A stretch of DNA of 10,998 nucleotides from an uncultured Ruminococcus sp. Lineage in GTDB: Bacteria; Bacillota; Clostridia; Oscillospirales; Ruminococcaceae. Below, piece after piece: positions 1-6,869 of this stretch. The stretch covers positions 1 to 10,998 of the forward strand of contig CALANW010000061.1 of the NCBI GenBank assembly GCA_937926145.1. The letters are read 5' to 3'. The position numbers were made by a program, and so were the translations under genes. The notes beneath the pieces are model-generated. The model saw only the letters and a program-made list of their open reading frames with translations. It made no database searches and had not been told where the DNA came from. Every line of letters starts with the position of its first letter. Position 1 is the first letter of the stretch.

Positions 1-46
1 TGTCTACACTTTGATTAAAAATTAGTATTAGAAAGGACAGGATACT

Positions 47-1027
47 ATGAATTACGAAAAAATATCGGGATTTTTCAAAAGCTCAAACGGCGTGAACAAC
101 ACAGCTTACTATATTTATGTTCCAACGGCTGCAAAAATAAAGGGCGTTGTGCAGATCGTACACGGAATGTGCGAATATATCGAACGCTATGAGGATTTCG
201 CTGACTTCCTCTGCAAAAACGGCTATATCGTCTGCGGAAACGACAACCTCGGTCACGGCGCTTCCGTTTCGGGCGATGAGGACTACGGTTTCTTCGCTGA
301 AAAGGACGGCTGGAAGTTCCTCGCAAAGGACGTTCTCACGCTCACAAGAATGATGCAGGAAAAATACTCCGCTTTCCCGTATTTTCTGCTCGGACACAGT
401 ATGGGTTCGCTCATCGCAAGAACGGTCGTTGCAAAATACAGCGAATATTATGACGGCGTTCTTATCCTCGGAACTGCGGCGCTTCACGGCGTTGCCGATG
501 CCTGCCTTGCACTTGTGGAAAGCACGGCAAAGATCAAGGGTTCGCACTACCGCTCCAAGGTCTATGACCGAATGATGTTCGGAATGTCCAATGCAAGGAT
601 AGAAGACCCGAAGACCGACTTCGACTGGATAAGCTCCGATCATGCAGTTGTTGAAAAGTATGCGGAAGACCCGAAATGCACATTCATTTTCACCGTCCGC
701 GGACTTTATGACCTTATAATGATGACAAAGTATGTAACTGCGAAAAGCTGGGCGGAAAAGGTCGCAGACTATCTTCCCGTCTATATCGCAAGTGGTGCGG
801 ACGACCCTGTCGGCAGATACGGCAAAGCTCCCGAGGAAGTGTTCCGCCGCCTGACCGAAGCAGGACAGGACGATGCTGAACTTCACATCTATCCGAATAT
901 GCGCCACGAGATACTCAACGAAGTTGGCAAGCAGGAGGTTTATGACGATATTTTAAGCTGGCTCAACGAGCATAACATCGATTCGGACGAACCCGTTGAA
1001 GACGAAGAAACTTTTGAAGAGGAATAA
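47..1027 (+). CDS. Alpha/beta hydrolase, serine aminopeptidase S33 / lysophospholipase (monoacylglycerol lipase-like)
   Basis: This is a soluble alpha/beta-hydrolase of 326 residues, a usual length for the S33 / monoacylglycerol lipase-like family. Seen in the protein: an oxyanion-hole HG at residues 39-40, the nucleophile elbow GHSMG at 116-120 with Ser118, a probable acid Asp253 in GADDPVG, and the general base His287 in MRHEILNE. The HEILNE ending is typical of Firmicute proteins annotated as lysophospholipases. No signal peptide is visible, so a cytoplasmic esterase/lipase acting on lipid or acyl esters is inferred; the substrate cannot be read from sequence. The start is the ATG with AAAGGA at 32-37 upstream. 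The last 16 residues are strongly acidic (IDSDEP...EEE), and the codons of that tail also form the ribosome site of the next gene, which begins 2 nt after this stop. The family call is firm; the substrate is unknown. Confidence 0.92.
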   Translation: MNYEKISGFFKSSNGVNNTAYYIYVPTAAKIKGVVQIVHGMCEYIERYEDFADFLCKNGYIVCGNDNLGHGASVSGDEDYGFFAEKDGWKFLAKDVLTLTRMMQEKYSAFPYFLLGHSMGSLIARTVVAKYSEYYDGVLILGTAALHGVADACLALVESTAKIKGSHYRSKVYDRMMFGMSNARIEDPKTDFDWISSDHAVVEKYAEDPKCTFIFTVRGLYDLIMMTKYVTAKSWAEKVADYLPVYIASGADDPVGRYGKAPEEVFRRLTEAGQDDAELHIYPNMRHEILNEVGKQEVYDDILSWLNEHNIDSDEPVEDEETFEEE

Positions 1028-1029
1028 TA

Positions 1030-2556
1030 ATGTACGCAAAGGTAAACAGCCTTGGACTTTTCGGACTGAATGCGTTCCCCGTCGATGTCGAGATCGAAAC
1101 GAGCAAGGGAACGCCGTCCTTTGGCATAATCGGACTTGCCGATACTGCGATAAAGGAGAGCCGCGAGCGTATCCGTTCGGCGCTCCGAGCTTCGCTGATA
1201 AGCTTTCCGCTCAACAAAATAATCGTCAACCTCGCGCCTGCCGATACGAAAAAGACGGGCAGCATACACGACCTCGCTATCTTCACGGCTCTGCTCTGTG
1301 TGACGGGGAATGTTCCTGCGGATATTTCCAAGGCAGCGTTCATCGGTGAGGTTTCGCTCAACGGCGATGTAAGGGGAGTGAACGGCGTTCTGCCAATGGT
1401 TCTGCTTGCGAAAAAAGAGGGCTTCGACGAAGTCTTTGTCCCCGAGATAAACGCTTACGAAGCGAGCGTTGTCGAGGGCATAAAAGTTTACGGTGTGAAG
1501 AACACAGCCGAGCTTATAAAGCATTTTGACGGAAGTGAACCGCTCACGCCGCAGGATAAATACATCGTCCGAGAGGAACAGCGCTTTGACACGGTGGATT
1601 TTGCCGATGTAAAAGGTCAGCAGCAGGCGAAAAAGGCTCTCGAAATTGCCGCGGCAGGCGGTCACAATCTGCTGATGATAGGCGCACCCGGTTCGGGCAA
1701 GTCGATGATGGCGAAGCGAATCACAACAATACTCCCTGCGATGACGTTCGAGGAATCTATCGAAACGACCAACGTTCATTCGATCTGCGGAATACTCGAC
1801 CCCGACACTCCGCTCGTCACGCGCAGACCTTTCCGCTCGCCGCACCATACCATTTCAAGCGCGGGACTTTCGGGCGGCGGCTCTATCCCTCACCCCGGCG
1901 AGATATCACTTGCGCACAACGGTGTGCTTTTCCTTGACGAGCTTGCGGAGTTCGCACGTCCGACTTTGGAGATACTTCGTCAGCCGTTGGAGGATAAAAA
2001 AGTCACTATTTCGAGGGCAAGCGGAACGGTCACATATCCCTGCAGTTTTATGCTGATAGGTGCAATGAACCCCTGCCCGTGCGGATATTTCGGCAGTCCG
2101 AACCACGAATGCCGATGCACAAAACAGCAGGTAGCGGCTTACCTCGCGAAGATAAGCGGACCTATGCTTGACCGTTTCGATATACACTGCCGAATAAATC
2201 CCGTTGACTTTGAAAGTATGTCTTCAAAGTCGAAAGAGGAAAGCTCAGCGGCGATTCGCGAGCGTGTGCAGAAAGCGCGCGAGATACAGAATTCGCGCTA
2301 CAAAGGCACGGGGATAACCTGCAATGCCGCAATTTCAGACAGTCTTATTTCCGAGGTCTGCCCTATGACGGACGCGGCGCGTGAAACGCTCAGAAACGTG
2401 TTCGACAAAATGGGCCTTTCGGCGCGCGGCTACAACCGAATTTTAAAGCTTTCGCGCACTATCGCCGATATGACGGGCGAGGAAGTCATCGACAAACAGC
2501 ACATTGCGCAGGCTGTACAGTTCAGGACGCTCGACAGGCAGTTCTGGGGAAAATAA
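1030..2556 (+). CDS. YifB/ComM-family AAA+ ATPase (Mg-chelatase-like)
   Basis: The protein has 508 residues, full length for the YifB/ComM family. Domains in order: an N-terminal ChlI/Lon-protease-like fold (about 5-165), the Mg-chelatase-type AAA+ module (about 190-395) and the C-terminal Mg_chelatase_C region (about 405-505). Visible motifs are Walker A GAPGSGKS (218-225), Walker B VLFLDEL (299-305), sensor Asn347, an Arg-finger-like LDRFD (380-384) and a sensor-2-type LSARGYNRIL (463-472). A cysteine cluster NPCPCG...CRC (Cys349, 351, 361, 363) could bind metal; similar CPCG forms are common in Gram-positive members. In naturally competent bacteria the homologue ComM is a helicase that aids branch migration during recombination; in others the role is poorly defined. 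No real Mg chelatase partners (BchD/BchH) are nearby, so a cobalt/magnesium chelatase role is unlikely. The SD sequence GAAGAGGAA (1016-1024) lies inside the preceding gene, which indicates translational coupling. Confidence 0.95.
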   Translation: MYAKVNSLGLFGLNAFPVDVEIETSKGTPSFGIIGLADTAIKESRERIRSALRASLISFPLNKIIVNLAPADTKKTGSIHDLAIFTALLCVTGNVPADISKAAFIGEVSLNGDVRGVNGVLPMVLLAKKEGFDEVFVPEINAYEASVVEGIKVYGVKNTAELIKHFDGSEPLTPQDKYIVREEQRFDTVDFADVKGQQQAKKALEIAAAGGHNLLMIGAPGSGKSMMAKRITTILPAMTFEESIETTNVHSICGILDPDTPLVTRRPFRSPHHTISSAGLSGGGSIPHPGEISLAHNGVLFLDELAEFARPTLEILRQPLEDKKVTISRASGTVTYPCSFMLIGAMNPCPCGYFGSPNHECRCTKQQVAAYLAKISGPMLDRFDIHCRINPVDFESMSSKSKEESSAAIRERVQKAREIQNSRYKGTGITCNAAISDSLISEVCPMTDAARETLRNVFDKMGLSARGYNRILKLSRTIADMTGEEVIDKQHIAQAVQFRTLDRQFWGK

Positions 2557-2575
2557 TTGGAGTAAGCTTATATAA

Positions 2576-3526
2576 ATGAAAGAATTTACAATAAACAAAA
2601 ACGACAGCGGACAGCGCGTTGATAAATTTATCGAAAAAGCAGTGCCTCTTCTGCCGAAAAGCCTAATGTACAAATACATACGCACAAAGCGGATAAAGCT
2701 CAACGGAAAGCGGTGCGAAATTTCGACCCGACTTTGCGAAAATGACCTTATGCAGCTTTACATCGGGGACGAGTTCTTTGAAACCTCGCCCGACCGTGTG
2801 TTTCTGAGCGTTCCTGCGGATATTTCCGTTGTCTATGAGGACGAGAATATTCTCCTCTGCGACAAGAAAAACGGACTTGTCGTCCACGAGGACGATGAAA
2901 ATACCGCTGACACGCTGATAAACCGAATTCTGCACTATCTTTACAACAAGGGCGAGTACGACCCCGACCGTGAGAACAGCTTCACGCCTGCGCTGTGCAA
3001 TCGTCTTGACCGAAACACGGGCGGCATCGTCATTGCGGCGAAAAATGCTGAGTCGCTTCGCATTTTGAACGAAAAGATAAAGGAACGCGAGTTGGAAAAG
3101 CGTTATCTCTGCATAACGGTGGGAGTTCCGCCGAAAAAGTCCGACACCATGACGGCTTATCTCGAAAAGGACGAAAAGACCAAGACGGTCAAGGTCACGG
3201 ACAGAAAAACTCCGCAGAACAAGACGATAATCACCTCCTACAAGGTGCTGAAAACGGACGGAAAGCTTGCGCTCGTTGAGGTCAAGCTCGACACGGGGCG
3301 AACTCATCAGATAAGGGCGCATTTCGCGCACATCGGCTGTCCGCTTCTCGGTGACGGAAAGTACGGCATCGGCGAAGTGAACCGCGCGTACAGGATAAAA
3401 ACGCAGGCGCTTTATTCCTACAAGCTGAAATTCACGTTCCGCACGGACGCAGGTATCTTAAGCTATCTTGACGGAAAAGAATTTACGGTGAAAAATGTCT
3501 GGTTCGAGGATAAATTCCTTGGGTAA
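2576..3526 (+). CDS. RluA-family pseudouridine synthase (RluC/RluD-like)
   Basis: This enzyme isomerises specific uridines in RNA, most often 23S rRNA for RluC/RluD, to pseudouridine. It has 316 residues, the normal family length. Residues 1-70 look like an S4 RNA-binding domain (SGQRVDKFIEKAVPLL, then IRTKRIKLNGKR). The catalytic domain begins near residue 85 (VVYEDENILLCDKKNGLVVH), has the catalytic Asp145 in NRLDRNTGG, and the conserved LDTGRTHQIRAHFAHIG region (238-254) ending in PLLGDGKYG. The ATG is preceded directly by an in-frame TAA (2573-2575), so no longer start exists. GGAG at 2559-2562 lies 13 nt upstream, rather far for a ribosome site, so translation may be weak or coupled to the upstream gene. 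It sits 19 nt after YifB and probably shares its transcript. Which uridine it modifies cannot be told. Confidence 0.94.
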   Translation: MKEFTINKNDSGQRVDKFIEKAVPLLPKSLMYKYIRTKRIKLNGKRCEISTRLCENDLMQLYIGDEFFETSPDRVFLSVPADISVVYEDENILLCDKKNGLVVHEDDENTADTLINRILHYLYNKGEYDPDRENSFTPALCNRLDRNTGGIVIAAKNAESLRILNEKIKERELEKRYLCITVGVPPKKSDTMTAYLEKDEKTKTVKVTDRKTPQNKTIITSYKVLKTDGKLALVEVKLDTGRTHQIRAHFAHIGCPLLGDGKYGIGEVNRAYRIKTQALYSYKLKFTFRTDAGILSYLDGKEFTVKNVWFEDKFLG

Positions 3527-3613
3527 GGTTTGGCAGAAAAGTGTGTTCATCGCATCTAACTTTGTGCGAAACGCTGAATATCGATTACAAAAATAAATTC
3601 CGTGTAAAATATA

Positions 3614-3642
3614 TTGACAAAAAGTTCATATAATTATATAAT
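3614..3642 (+). promoter_or_regulatory. Perfect consensus sigma-A promoter for the Tic20-like gene
   Basis: TTGACA at 3614-3619 and TATAAT at 3637-3642 are separated by exactly 17 nt. Both boxes match the housekeeping consensus at all six bases. Predicted transcription start is about 3649-3650, giving a leader of about 46 nt before the ATG at 3696. Such a full match is uncommon in bacterial genomes and predicts strong expression unless a repressor acts on it. Confidence 0.88.
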
Positions 3643-3655
3643 TTATATGTTGCTG

Positions 3656-3670
3656 TAAGCTGACAGCTTA
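3656..3670. repeat. 15-nt palindrome at the start of the Tic20-like transcript (operator candidate)
   Basis: TAAGCTG (3656-3662), a single A, then CAGCTTA (3664-3670) form a perfect 7-bp inverted repeat. It lies about 7-21 nt downstream of the predicted transcription start of the consensus promoter. A repressor bound here would block elongation or promoter clearance. An alternative RNA hairpin, GCTGT/ACAGC (3652-3656 with 3662-3666), uses overlapping bases. The repeat is seen directly; the operator role is inferred. Confidence 0.5.
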
Positions 3671-3695
3671 ATATTTTATCACGGGGGTAATCACA

Positions 3696-3980
3696 ATGGA
3701 TAAGAAAACAACAGACATCGTAGCGTATCTTACTTGGATAGGCTTTATCATCGCACTCGTTTCGGGCGACAAGGAGAACTCCAAGTTCCACCTCAATCAG
3801 GCACTTGTACTTAATCTTTTCGCTCTTATCGGATCACTTTCGGGAATCCCAATCATTGGTATTTTTGCTGGTCTTTGGTCACTTTTCGTATTCGTATGCT
3901 GGATAATCGGCTTCATTGGCGCTATCAACGGCGAAGAAAAGGAAGTTCCGCTTCTCGGAAAGATCAAGATCCTCAAGTAA
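3696..3980 (+). CDS. Small Tic20/DUF4870-like integral membrane protein
   Basis: This 94-residue membrane protein resembles the Tic20/DUF4870 family of unknown function. The signature-like parts are the N-terminal DIVAYLTWIGFIIALVSG helix (about 7-24), the FHLNQALVLNLFALIG motif (31-46) in which a polar HxNQ stretch enters the second hydrophobic segment, and a third long hydrophobic segment GIPIIGIFAGLWSLFVFVCW (50-69) continuing to about residue 77. A charged GEEKEVPLLGKIKILK tail follows. GGGGG at 3683-3687 lies 8 nt before the ATG. The gene stands alone between a consensus promoter and a strong terminator, so it is very likely monocistronic and well expressed. Its molecular job is not known; bacterial members lack proven roles in protein import. 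The family call is likely and the function is open. Confidence 0.85.
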   Translation: MDKKTTDIVAYLTWIGFIIALVSGDKENSKFHLNQALVLNLFALIGSLSGIPIIGIFAGLWSLFVFVCWIIGFIGAINGEEKEVPLLGKIKILK

Positions 3981-3993
3981 GTTCAGCTATTGT

Positions 3994-4030
3994 AAAAGCC
4001 GCAGATCTTCTCTGCGGCTTTTGTGTTTTA
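3994..4030 (+). terminator. Rho-independent terminator after the Tic20-like gene
   Basis: AAAAGCCGCAGA (3994-4005) pairs perfectly with TCTGCGGCTTTT (4011-4022), giving a 12-bp stem around the 5-nt loop TCTTC. The T-rich stretch TGTGTTTTA follows. It starts 13 nt after the stop codon. Because the stem has an A-run on its left side, it may also work on the other strand. Confidence 0.93.
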
Positions 4031-4134
4031 TGTTCATATTGCACAGCTGTTCAAATGTTGTCGGCTTGAAACGCTTATCGCTTCGCTCTGCGCGTTTACT
4101 CGCCGAGGATAGTTTTGTTTAGGAAAATAGAATT

Positions 4135-4210
4135 GGCGCAATTCACATTTATGGTTTTACGAAACTTTATTTCTCATATTTCGTTTATCCTTTTTGATGT
4201 GAATTGCGCC
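4135..4210. repeat. 76-nt palindromic element with perfect 14-bp terminal inverted repeats
   Basis: GGCGCAATTCACAT (4135-4148) is the exact reverse complement of ATGTGAATTGCGCC (4197-4210). Inside, ACGAAA (4159-4164) pairs with TTTCGT (4179-4184), so the whole segment could fold as an interrupted hairpin. The flanks carry a loose TAGA(A/T)TT match (4128-4134 and 4213-4219), not a clean target duplication. It could be a small MITE-like element, a structured RNA or a bidirectional transcription barrier. No strong T-run follows either arm, which argues against a standard terminator. Confidence 0.65.
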
Positions 4211-4270
4211 TTTAGATTTGTTAGTGATTACGCTGTTGCTGTAATGCTTAGTCGTTAGTTTAAGGAGTTT

Positions 4271-4338
4271 CGCTTCTGCGGAAGCGACAAGGGTGGCTTC
4301 TTGCCCCCCTTGACCCCTCGCAAGCTGTGCTCAGCTTG
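4271..4338. repeat. Cluster of three adjacent hairpins
   Basis: Three stems lie side by side. CGCTTC/GAAGCG is at 4271-4276 with 4281-4286. AAGGGTGGC/GCCCCCCTT is at 4289-4297 with 4303-4311, with one mismatch and loop TTCTT. CAAGCTG/CAGCTTG is at 4321-4327 with 4332-4338, with a 4-nt loop. None is followed by a T-run. They look like part of an intergenic repeat unit; function unknown. Confidence 0.55.
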
Positions 4339-4387
4339 ACCAGCTGCTTGGCTTCGCAGTTTTCTACAGATGTTGGCTTCGCAAATA

Positions 4388-4419
4388 ATTACGCATTACG
4401 CATTACGAATTACGCATTA
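4388..4419. repeat. Short tandem repeat, unit ATTACGC
   Basis: Four 7-bp units read ATTACGC, ATTACGC, ATTACGA, ATTACGC, followed by a partial ATTA. The run ends 19 nt before the -35 box of the PHP gene promoter. The unit is too short and has no spacers, so it is not a CRISPR array. Confidence 0.85.
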
Positions 4420-4437
4420 AAAAAATTCTGTCGGCTA

Positions 4438-4466
4438 TTGATTTATGCTCTTTTTTATGGTATAAT
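4438..4466 (+). promoter_or_regulatory. Extended -10 sigma-A promoter for the PHP/malic enzyme operon
   Basis: TTGATT (4438-4443) and a perfect TATAAT (4461-4466) are 17 nt apart, and TGG directly before the -10 box gives the extended -10 motif TGnTATAAT. Predicted start is near 4473, leaving a leader of about 74 nt. The leader contains a small TGCGGA/TCCGCA stem (4499-4504 with 4511-4516) upstream of the ribosome site AAGGAG (4533-4538). Confidence 0.82.
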
Positions 4467-4546
4467 TAAACATAAATATATTCAGGCTTTTTACGTTTTG
4501 CGGAGCGTTTTCCGCATTGTTTCCAATTTAATAAGGAGATGAGTTT

Positions 4547-5383
4547 ATGATAGGCGACCTCCATTGCCATACCACTCTTTCCGATGGTTCTCTCGGAATT
4601 GAGGATATTATCGTTCAGGCAAAGAAAACGGGCATTGATTTCATTTCGATAACCGATCATGACACAATGTCGTCGATAAACCGCGCAAAAGTCCTTGGTG
4701 AACGCTACGGCGTTCAGACTATCCCCGGTGTTGAGCTTTCGGCTTGGGACAAGAAGCGTAACCGCAAGGTACATATCCTTTGCTACGCTCCGCAGAAGCC
4801 CGACCGCTTGGAGGGACTTTGCATAAAGTCCTGCGAGATAAGGCGAAAGTGCGCCGCTGAGATGGTGGAAAATGTTATGAAGCTTTATCCGATAACTGCG
4901 GAGAGTGTTATGAAACACGCGACGGGTTCAAAGAGCATTTTCAAGCAGCACATTATGCACGCGCTCATCGAATACGGCTACACCACTCATTTCTACGGAA
5001 AGCTCAATCATAAACTCTTCAATCATGAAAACGGAACATGCATCGTTGAGCGTGAATATCCTGATGTTAATTTTGTGCTTGATCTTATACATTCGTCAAA
5101 GGGCGTTGCTGTAATGGCTCACCCGATGATGTATGATTCAGCCGAGCTTCTTGAAGAGCTTGCGCAGAGCGGCAAAATTGACGGTATTGAGGCTTATCAT
5201 TACTCCGCGACGGAGGAACAGCAGCAGAAGCTCTGCGAAACCGCTGAAAAGTATAACCTTATCGTAACGGGCGGTTCGGACTTCCACGGACTTTACAATG
5301 AGCGCCCCACTCATCTCGGCAATTACTACACATCAAAGGACAACATCGACAAAATAATCAAGCTTGCGAACAAGACGAAGTAA
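4547..5383 (+). CDS. PHP-domain phosphoesterase (TrpH/YciV, RNase AM-like)
   Basis: A single PHP domain fills this 278-residue metal-dependent phosphoesterase, close in length to E. coli YciV/TrpH. All metal-ligand motifs are present: DLHCHTTLSDG with His6, His8 and Asp13; ITDHD with Asp37, His38 and Asp39; PGVE with Glu63; His76 in KVHILCY; His135 in KQHIMHAL; AHP with His192; and GSDFHG with Asp245 and His247. An intact site argues for an active enzyme. The E. coli relative removes the 3' phosphate from nucleoside 3',5'-bisphosphates and acts as a 5'-to-3' exonuclease in rRNA maturation (RNase AM), so a nucleotide/RNA role is the best inference. Histidinol phosphatase, another PHP activity, is less likely because no his genes are near. 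AAGGAG sits 8 nt before the ATG. It is the first gene of the unit that includes malic enzyme. Confidence 0.9.
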   Translation: MIGDLHCHTTLSDGSLGIEDIIVQAKKTGIDFISITDHDTMSSINRAKVLGERYGVQTIPGVELSAWDKKRNRKVHILCYAPQKPDRLEGLCIKSCEIRRKCAAEMVENVMKLYPITAESVMKHATGSKSIFKQHIMHALIEYGYTTHFYGKLNHKLFNHENGTCIVEREYPDVNFVLDLIHSSKGVAVMAHPMMYDSAELLEELAQSGKIDGIEAYHYSATEEQQQKLCETAEKYNLIVTGGSDFHGLYNERPTHLGNYYTSKDNIDKIIKLANKTK

Positions 5384-5419
5384 GCTTATACTATTATAAT
5401 AAAAAAGAGGAATACTAAA

Positions 5420-6598
5420 ATGAGCATTATGGACGAATCACTTCAGAAGCATTACGAATGGCAGGGAAAGATCGAGGTAGTTTCACGCTGTACAGTTGAA
5501 AACCGTGAGCAGCTTTCTCTCGCATACACTCCGGGCGTTGCACAGCCTTGCCTTGAAATTGAAAAGAATCCCGAGCTTTCCTACGACCTTACAAGAAGAC
5601 ACAACCTTGTTGCTGTTATCACGGACGGTACTGCTGTTCTCGGACTTGGTGATATCGGACCGAGAGCTTCTATGCCCGTAATGGAGGGCAAGTGTGCGCT
5701 TTTCAAGGAATTTGCAGGCGTTGACGCTTTCCCTATCTGCGTAAATTCCAAGGATGTTGATGAGTTCGTCCGCACGGTAGAGCTTATTTCCTACAGCTTC
5801 GGTGGAATCAACCTTGAAGATATTTCCGCACCGCGCTGCTTCGAGATCGAGAAGAAGCTCAAAGAGAGATGCGATATCCCTGTTTTCCACGATGACCAGC
5901 ACGGAACGGCTATCGTTGCATCTGCCGCAATGCTCAATGCCGCAAAGGTAGCAGGCAAGAAGTTCGAGGATATGACCCTCGTTATCAACGGTGCAGGTGC
6001 GGCAGGCTGTGCAATTGCAAAGCAGTTCATCTCAATGGGAATGGGTGACATTATAATGGTTGACCTCGCAGGAATCATCTGCGACGGCGACGAGTTCAAG
6101 AACCCGTCCCACTATGAAATGGCAAAGCTCACGAACAAGAATCACAAGAGGGGAACACTTGCCGATGCGCTCAAGGGCGCAGACGCTTTCATCGGCGTAT
6201 CGAAGCCTAATCTCGTTTCACCCGAAATGGTAAAGTCAATGGCTGACAAGTCCATTATCTTTGCAATGGCAAATCCTACTCCCGAAATTATGCCCGACGT
6301 TGCAAAGGAAGCAGGTGCATTCGTTGTCGGCACGGGACGTTCCGACTTCCCGAACCAGATCAACAACGTTGTTGCATTCCCCGGAATCTTCAAGGGCGCA
6401 CTTGCAGTCCGTGCGAGCGACATAAACGAAGATATGAAGCGCGCCGCTGCTTACGCTATCGCAGAAGCAGTTCCCGCTGACAAGCTTTGCGCAGACTTTA
6501 TCCTCCCGAATGCATTCGACAAGAATGTTGCAGTTATCGTTGCCGACGCAGTTGCAAAGGCAGCTGTTGAATCGGGCGTAGCAAGAATCAAGAAGTAA
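5420..6598 (+). CDS. Malic enzyme (malate dehydrogenase, oxaloacetate-decarboxylating)
   Basis: Malic enzyme converts malate to pyruvate and CO2 with reduction of NAD or NADP, a cytoplasmic anaplerotic step. The 392-residue length fits the short bacterial form without the phosphotransacetylase-like extension of MaeB. Seen motifs: the N-terminal YTPGVA with catalytic Tyr36; VMEGKCALFKEFAGVDAFP with catalytic Lys91; NLEDI (Glu133, Asp134) and HDDQHGTA (158-163) for the divalent metal; the nucleotide-binding GAGAAG (191-196); MANPTPEI (283-290); and GRSDFPNQINNV (306-317), ending in FPGIFKGAL. I do not claim the cofactor. AGAGGAA (5406-5412) lies 7 nt before the first ATG; Met4 is a possible alternative but is placed worse. 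It lies 36 nt after the PHP gene and 13 nt before the TSCPD gene, which suggests one transcript. Confidence 0.96.
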   Translation: MSIMDESLQKHYEWQGKIEVVSRCTVENREQLSLAYTPGVAQPCLEIEKNPELSYDLTRRHNLVAVITDGTAVLGLGDIGPRASMPVMEGKCALFKEFAGVDAFPICVNSKDVDEFVRTVELISYSFGGINLEDISAPRCFEIEKKLKERCDIPVFHDDQHGTAIVASAAMLNAAKVAGKKFEDMTLVINGAGAAGCAIAKQFISMGMGDIIMVDLAGIICDGDEFKNPSHYEMAKLTNKNHKRGTLADALKGADAFIGVSKPNLVSPEMVKSMADKSIIFAMANPTPEIMPDVAKEAGAFVVGTGRSDFPNQINNVVAFPGIFKGALAVRASDINEDMKRAAAYAIAEAVPADKLCADFILPNAFDKNVAVIVADAVAKAAVESGVARIKK

Positions 6599-6611
6599 GA
6601 GGTAATCCAAA

Positions 6612-6866
6612 ATGACATACACATATACTCCGAGAGGAGTTTGTTCAAGAAAAATAACTGTTGAGCTTTCCGACAGCGGCGTTGTTGAGAACGTCAGCTT
6701 TCAGGGCGGCTGCAACGGCAACACACAGGGCGTTGCGGCTCTCGTAAAGGGAATGAAAGCGGAGGAAGCTATCTCCCGAATGAAAGGCATCGACTGCAAC
6801 GGCAGGGGAACTTCCTGCCCCGACCAGCTTGCCGAAGCTCTGACCGAGGCTCTTGAAGAGCTTTAA
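6612..6866 (+). CDS. TSCPD-domain small protein (TIGR03905-like)
   Basis: This is an 84-residue protein made of one TSCPD domain. The family is defined by the motif GTSCPDQLA, seen here at 66-74. Four cysteines (11, 34, 62, 69) sit at positions with conserved surroundings: GVCSRK, QGGCNGN, IDCNGRG and TSCPDQ. They could bind metal or be redox-active, though this is not shown. The same domain occurs at the C-terminus of some class II ribonucleotide reductases, which hints at a redox or metal role, but the stand-alone proteins have no established function. GAGG at 6599-6602 precedes the ATG by 9 nt. The gene lies 13 nt after malic enzyme and its stop is 3 nt before the next start, so it is inside an operon. 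Confidence 0.9.
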   Translation: MTYTYTPRGVCSRKITVELSDSGVVENVSFQGGCNGNTQGVAALVKGMKAEEAISRMKGIDCNGRGTSCPDQLAEALTEALEEL

Positions 6867-6869
6867 GCT

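Larger units (their letters stand above)
4031..4437. other. Non-coding, repeat-rich intergenic block
   Basis: No credible gene is present in these ~400 nt. The open frames that cross it have no ribosome site and run through the terminator or the next promoter. The block is built of inverted and direct repeats: a weak AAACGC/GCGTTT pair (4069-4074 with 4092-4097), the 76-nt palindromic element (4135-4210), three neighbouring hairpins (4271-4338) and a 7-bp tandem repeat (4388-4419). This makeup resembles dispersed intergenic repeats of Firmicutes more than a gene remnant, but no coding fragment or transposase is recognisable. Confidence 0.7.

Noticed and set aside
940..1848. Minus-strand open frame of 302 codons opposite the YifB gene
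   Set aside because: Shadow frame. The composition is Arg/Ser-rich and no motif is seen, while the plus strand has Walker A, Walker B and full-length family match.
1030..2556. True magnesium chelatase subunit
   Set aside because: The Lon-like N-terminal domain and the SARGYNRIL/CPCG patterns mark YifB/ComM. No partner chelatase subunits or tetrapyrrole genes are present.
3527..3613. Intrinsic terminator after the pseudouridine synthase gene
   Set aside because: Only a weak TCGCA/TGCGA pair is visible, without a T-run, so I do not call it.
3875..4122. Two short plus-strand frames overlapping the end of the Tic20-like gene
   Set aside because: They cross the perfect terminator hairpin, have no ribosome site, and overlap a well-supported gene in another frame.
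4388..4419. CRISPR array
   Set aside because: The units are 7 bp and directly joined, with no spacers and no cas gene nearby.
4327..4542. Possible 71-codon gene in the intergenic block
   Set aside because: It has no ribosome site, translates the ATTACGC tandem repeat (NNYALRITNYALKK) and runs through the promoter and ribosome site of the PHP gene.
5395..5400. TATAAT in front of the malic enzyme gene as a separate promoter
   Set aside because: No -35 box 15-19 nt upstream and no extended -10. The predicted start would fall at the ribosome site. AT-rich spacing of this gap explains the match, so operon transcription from 4438 is preferred.
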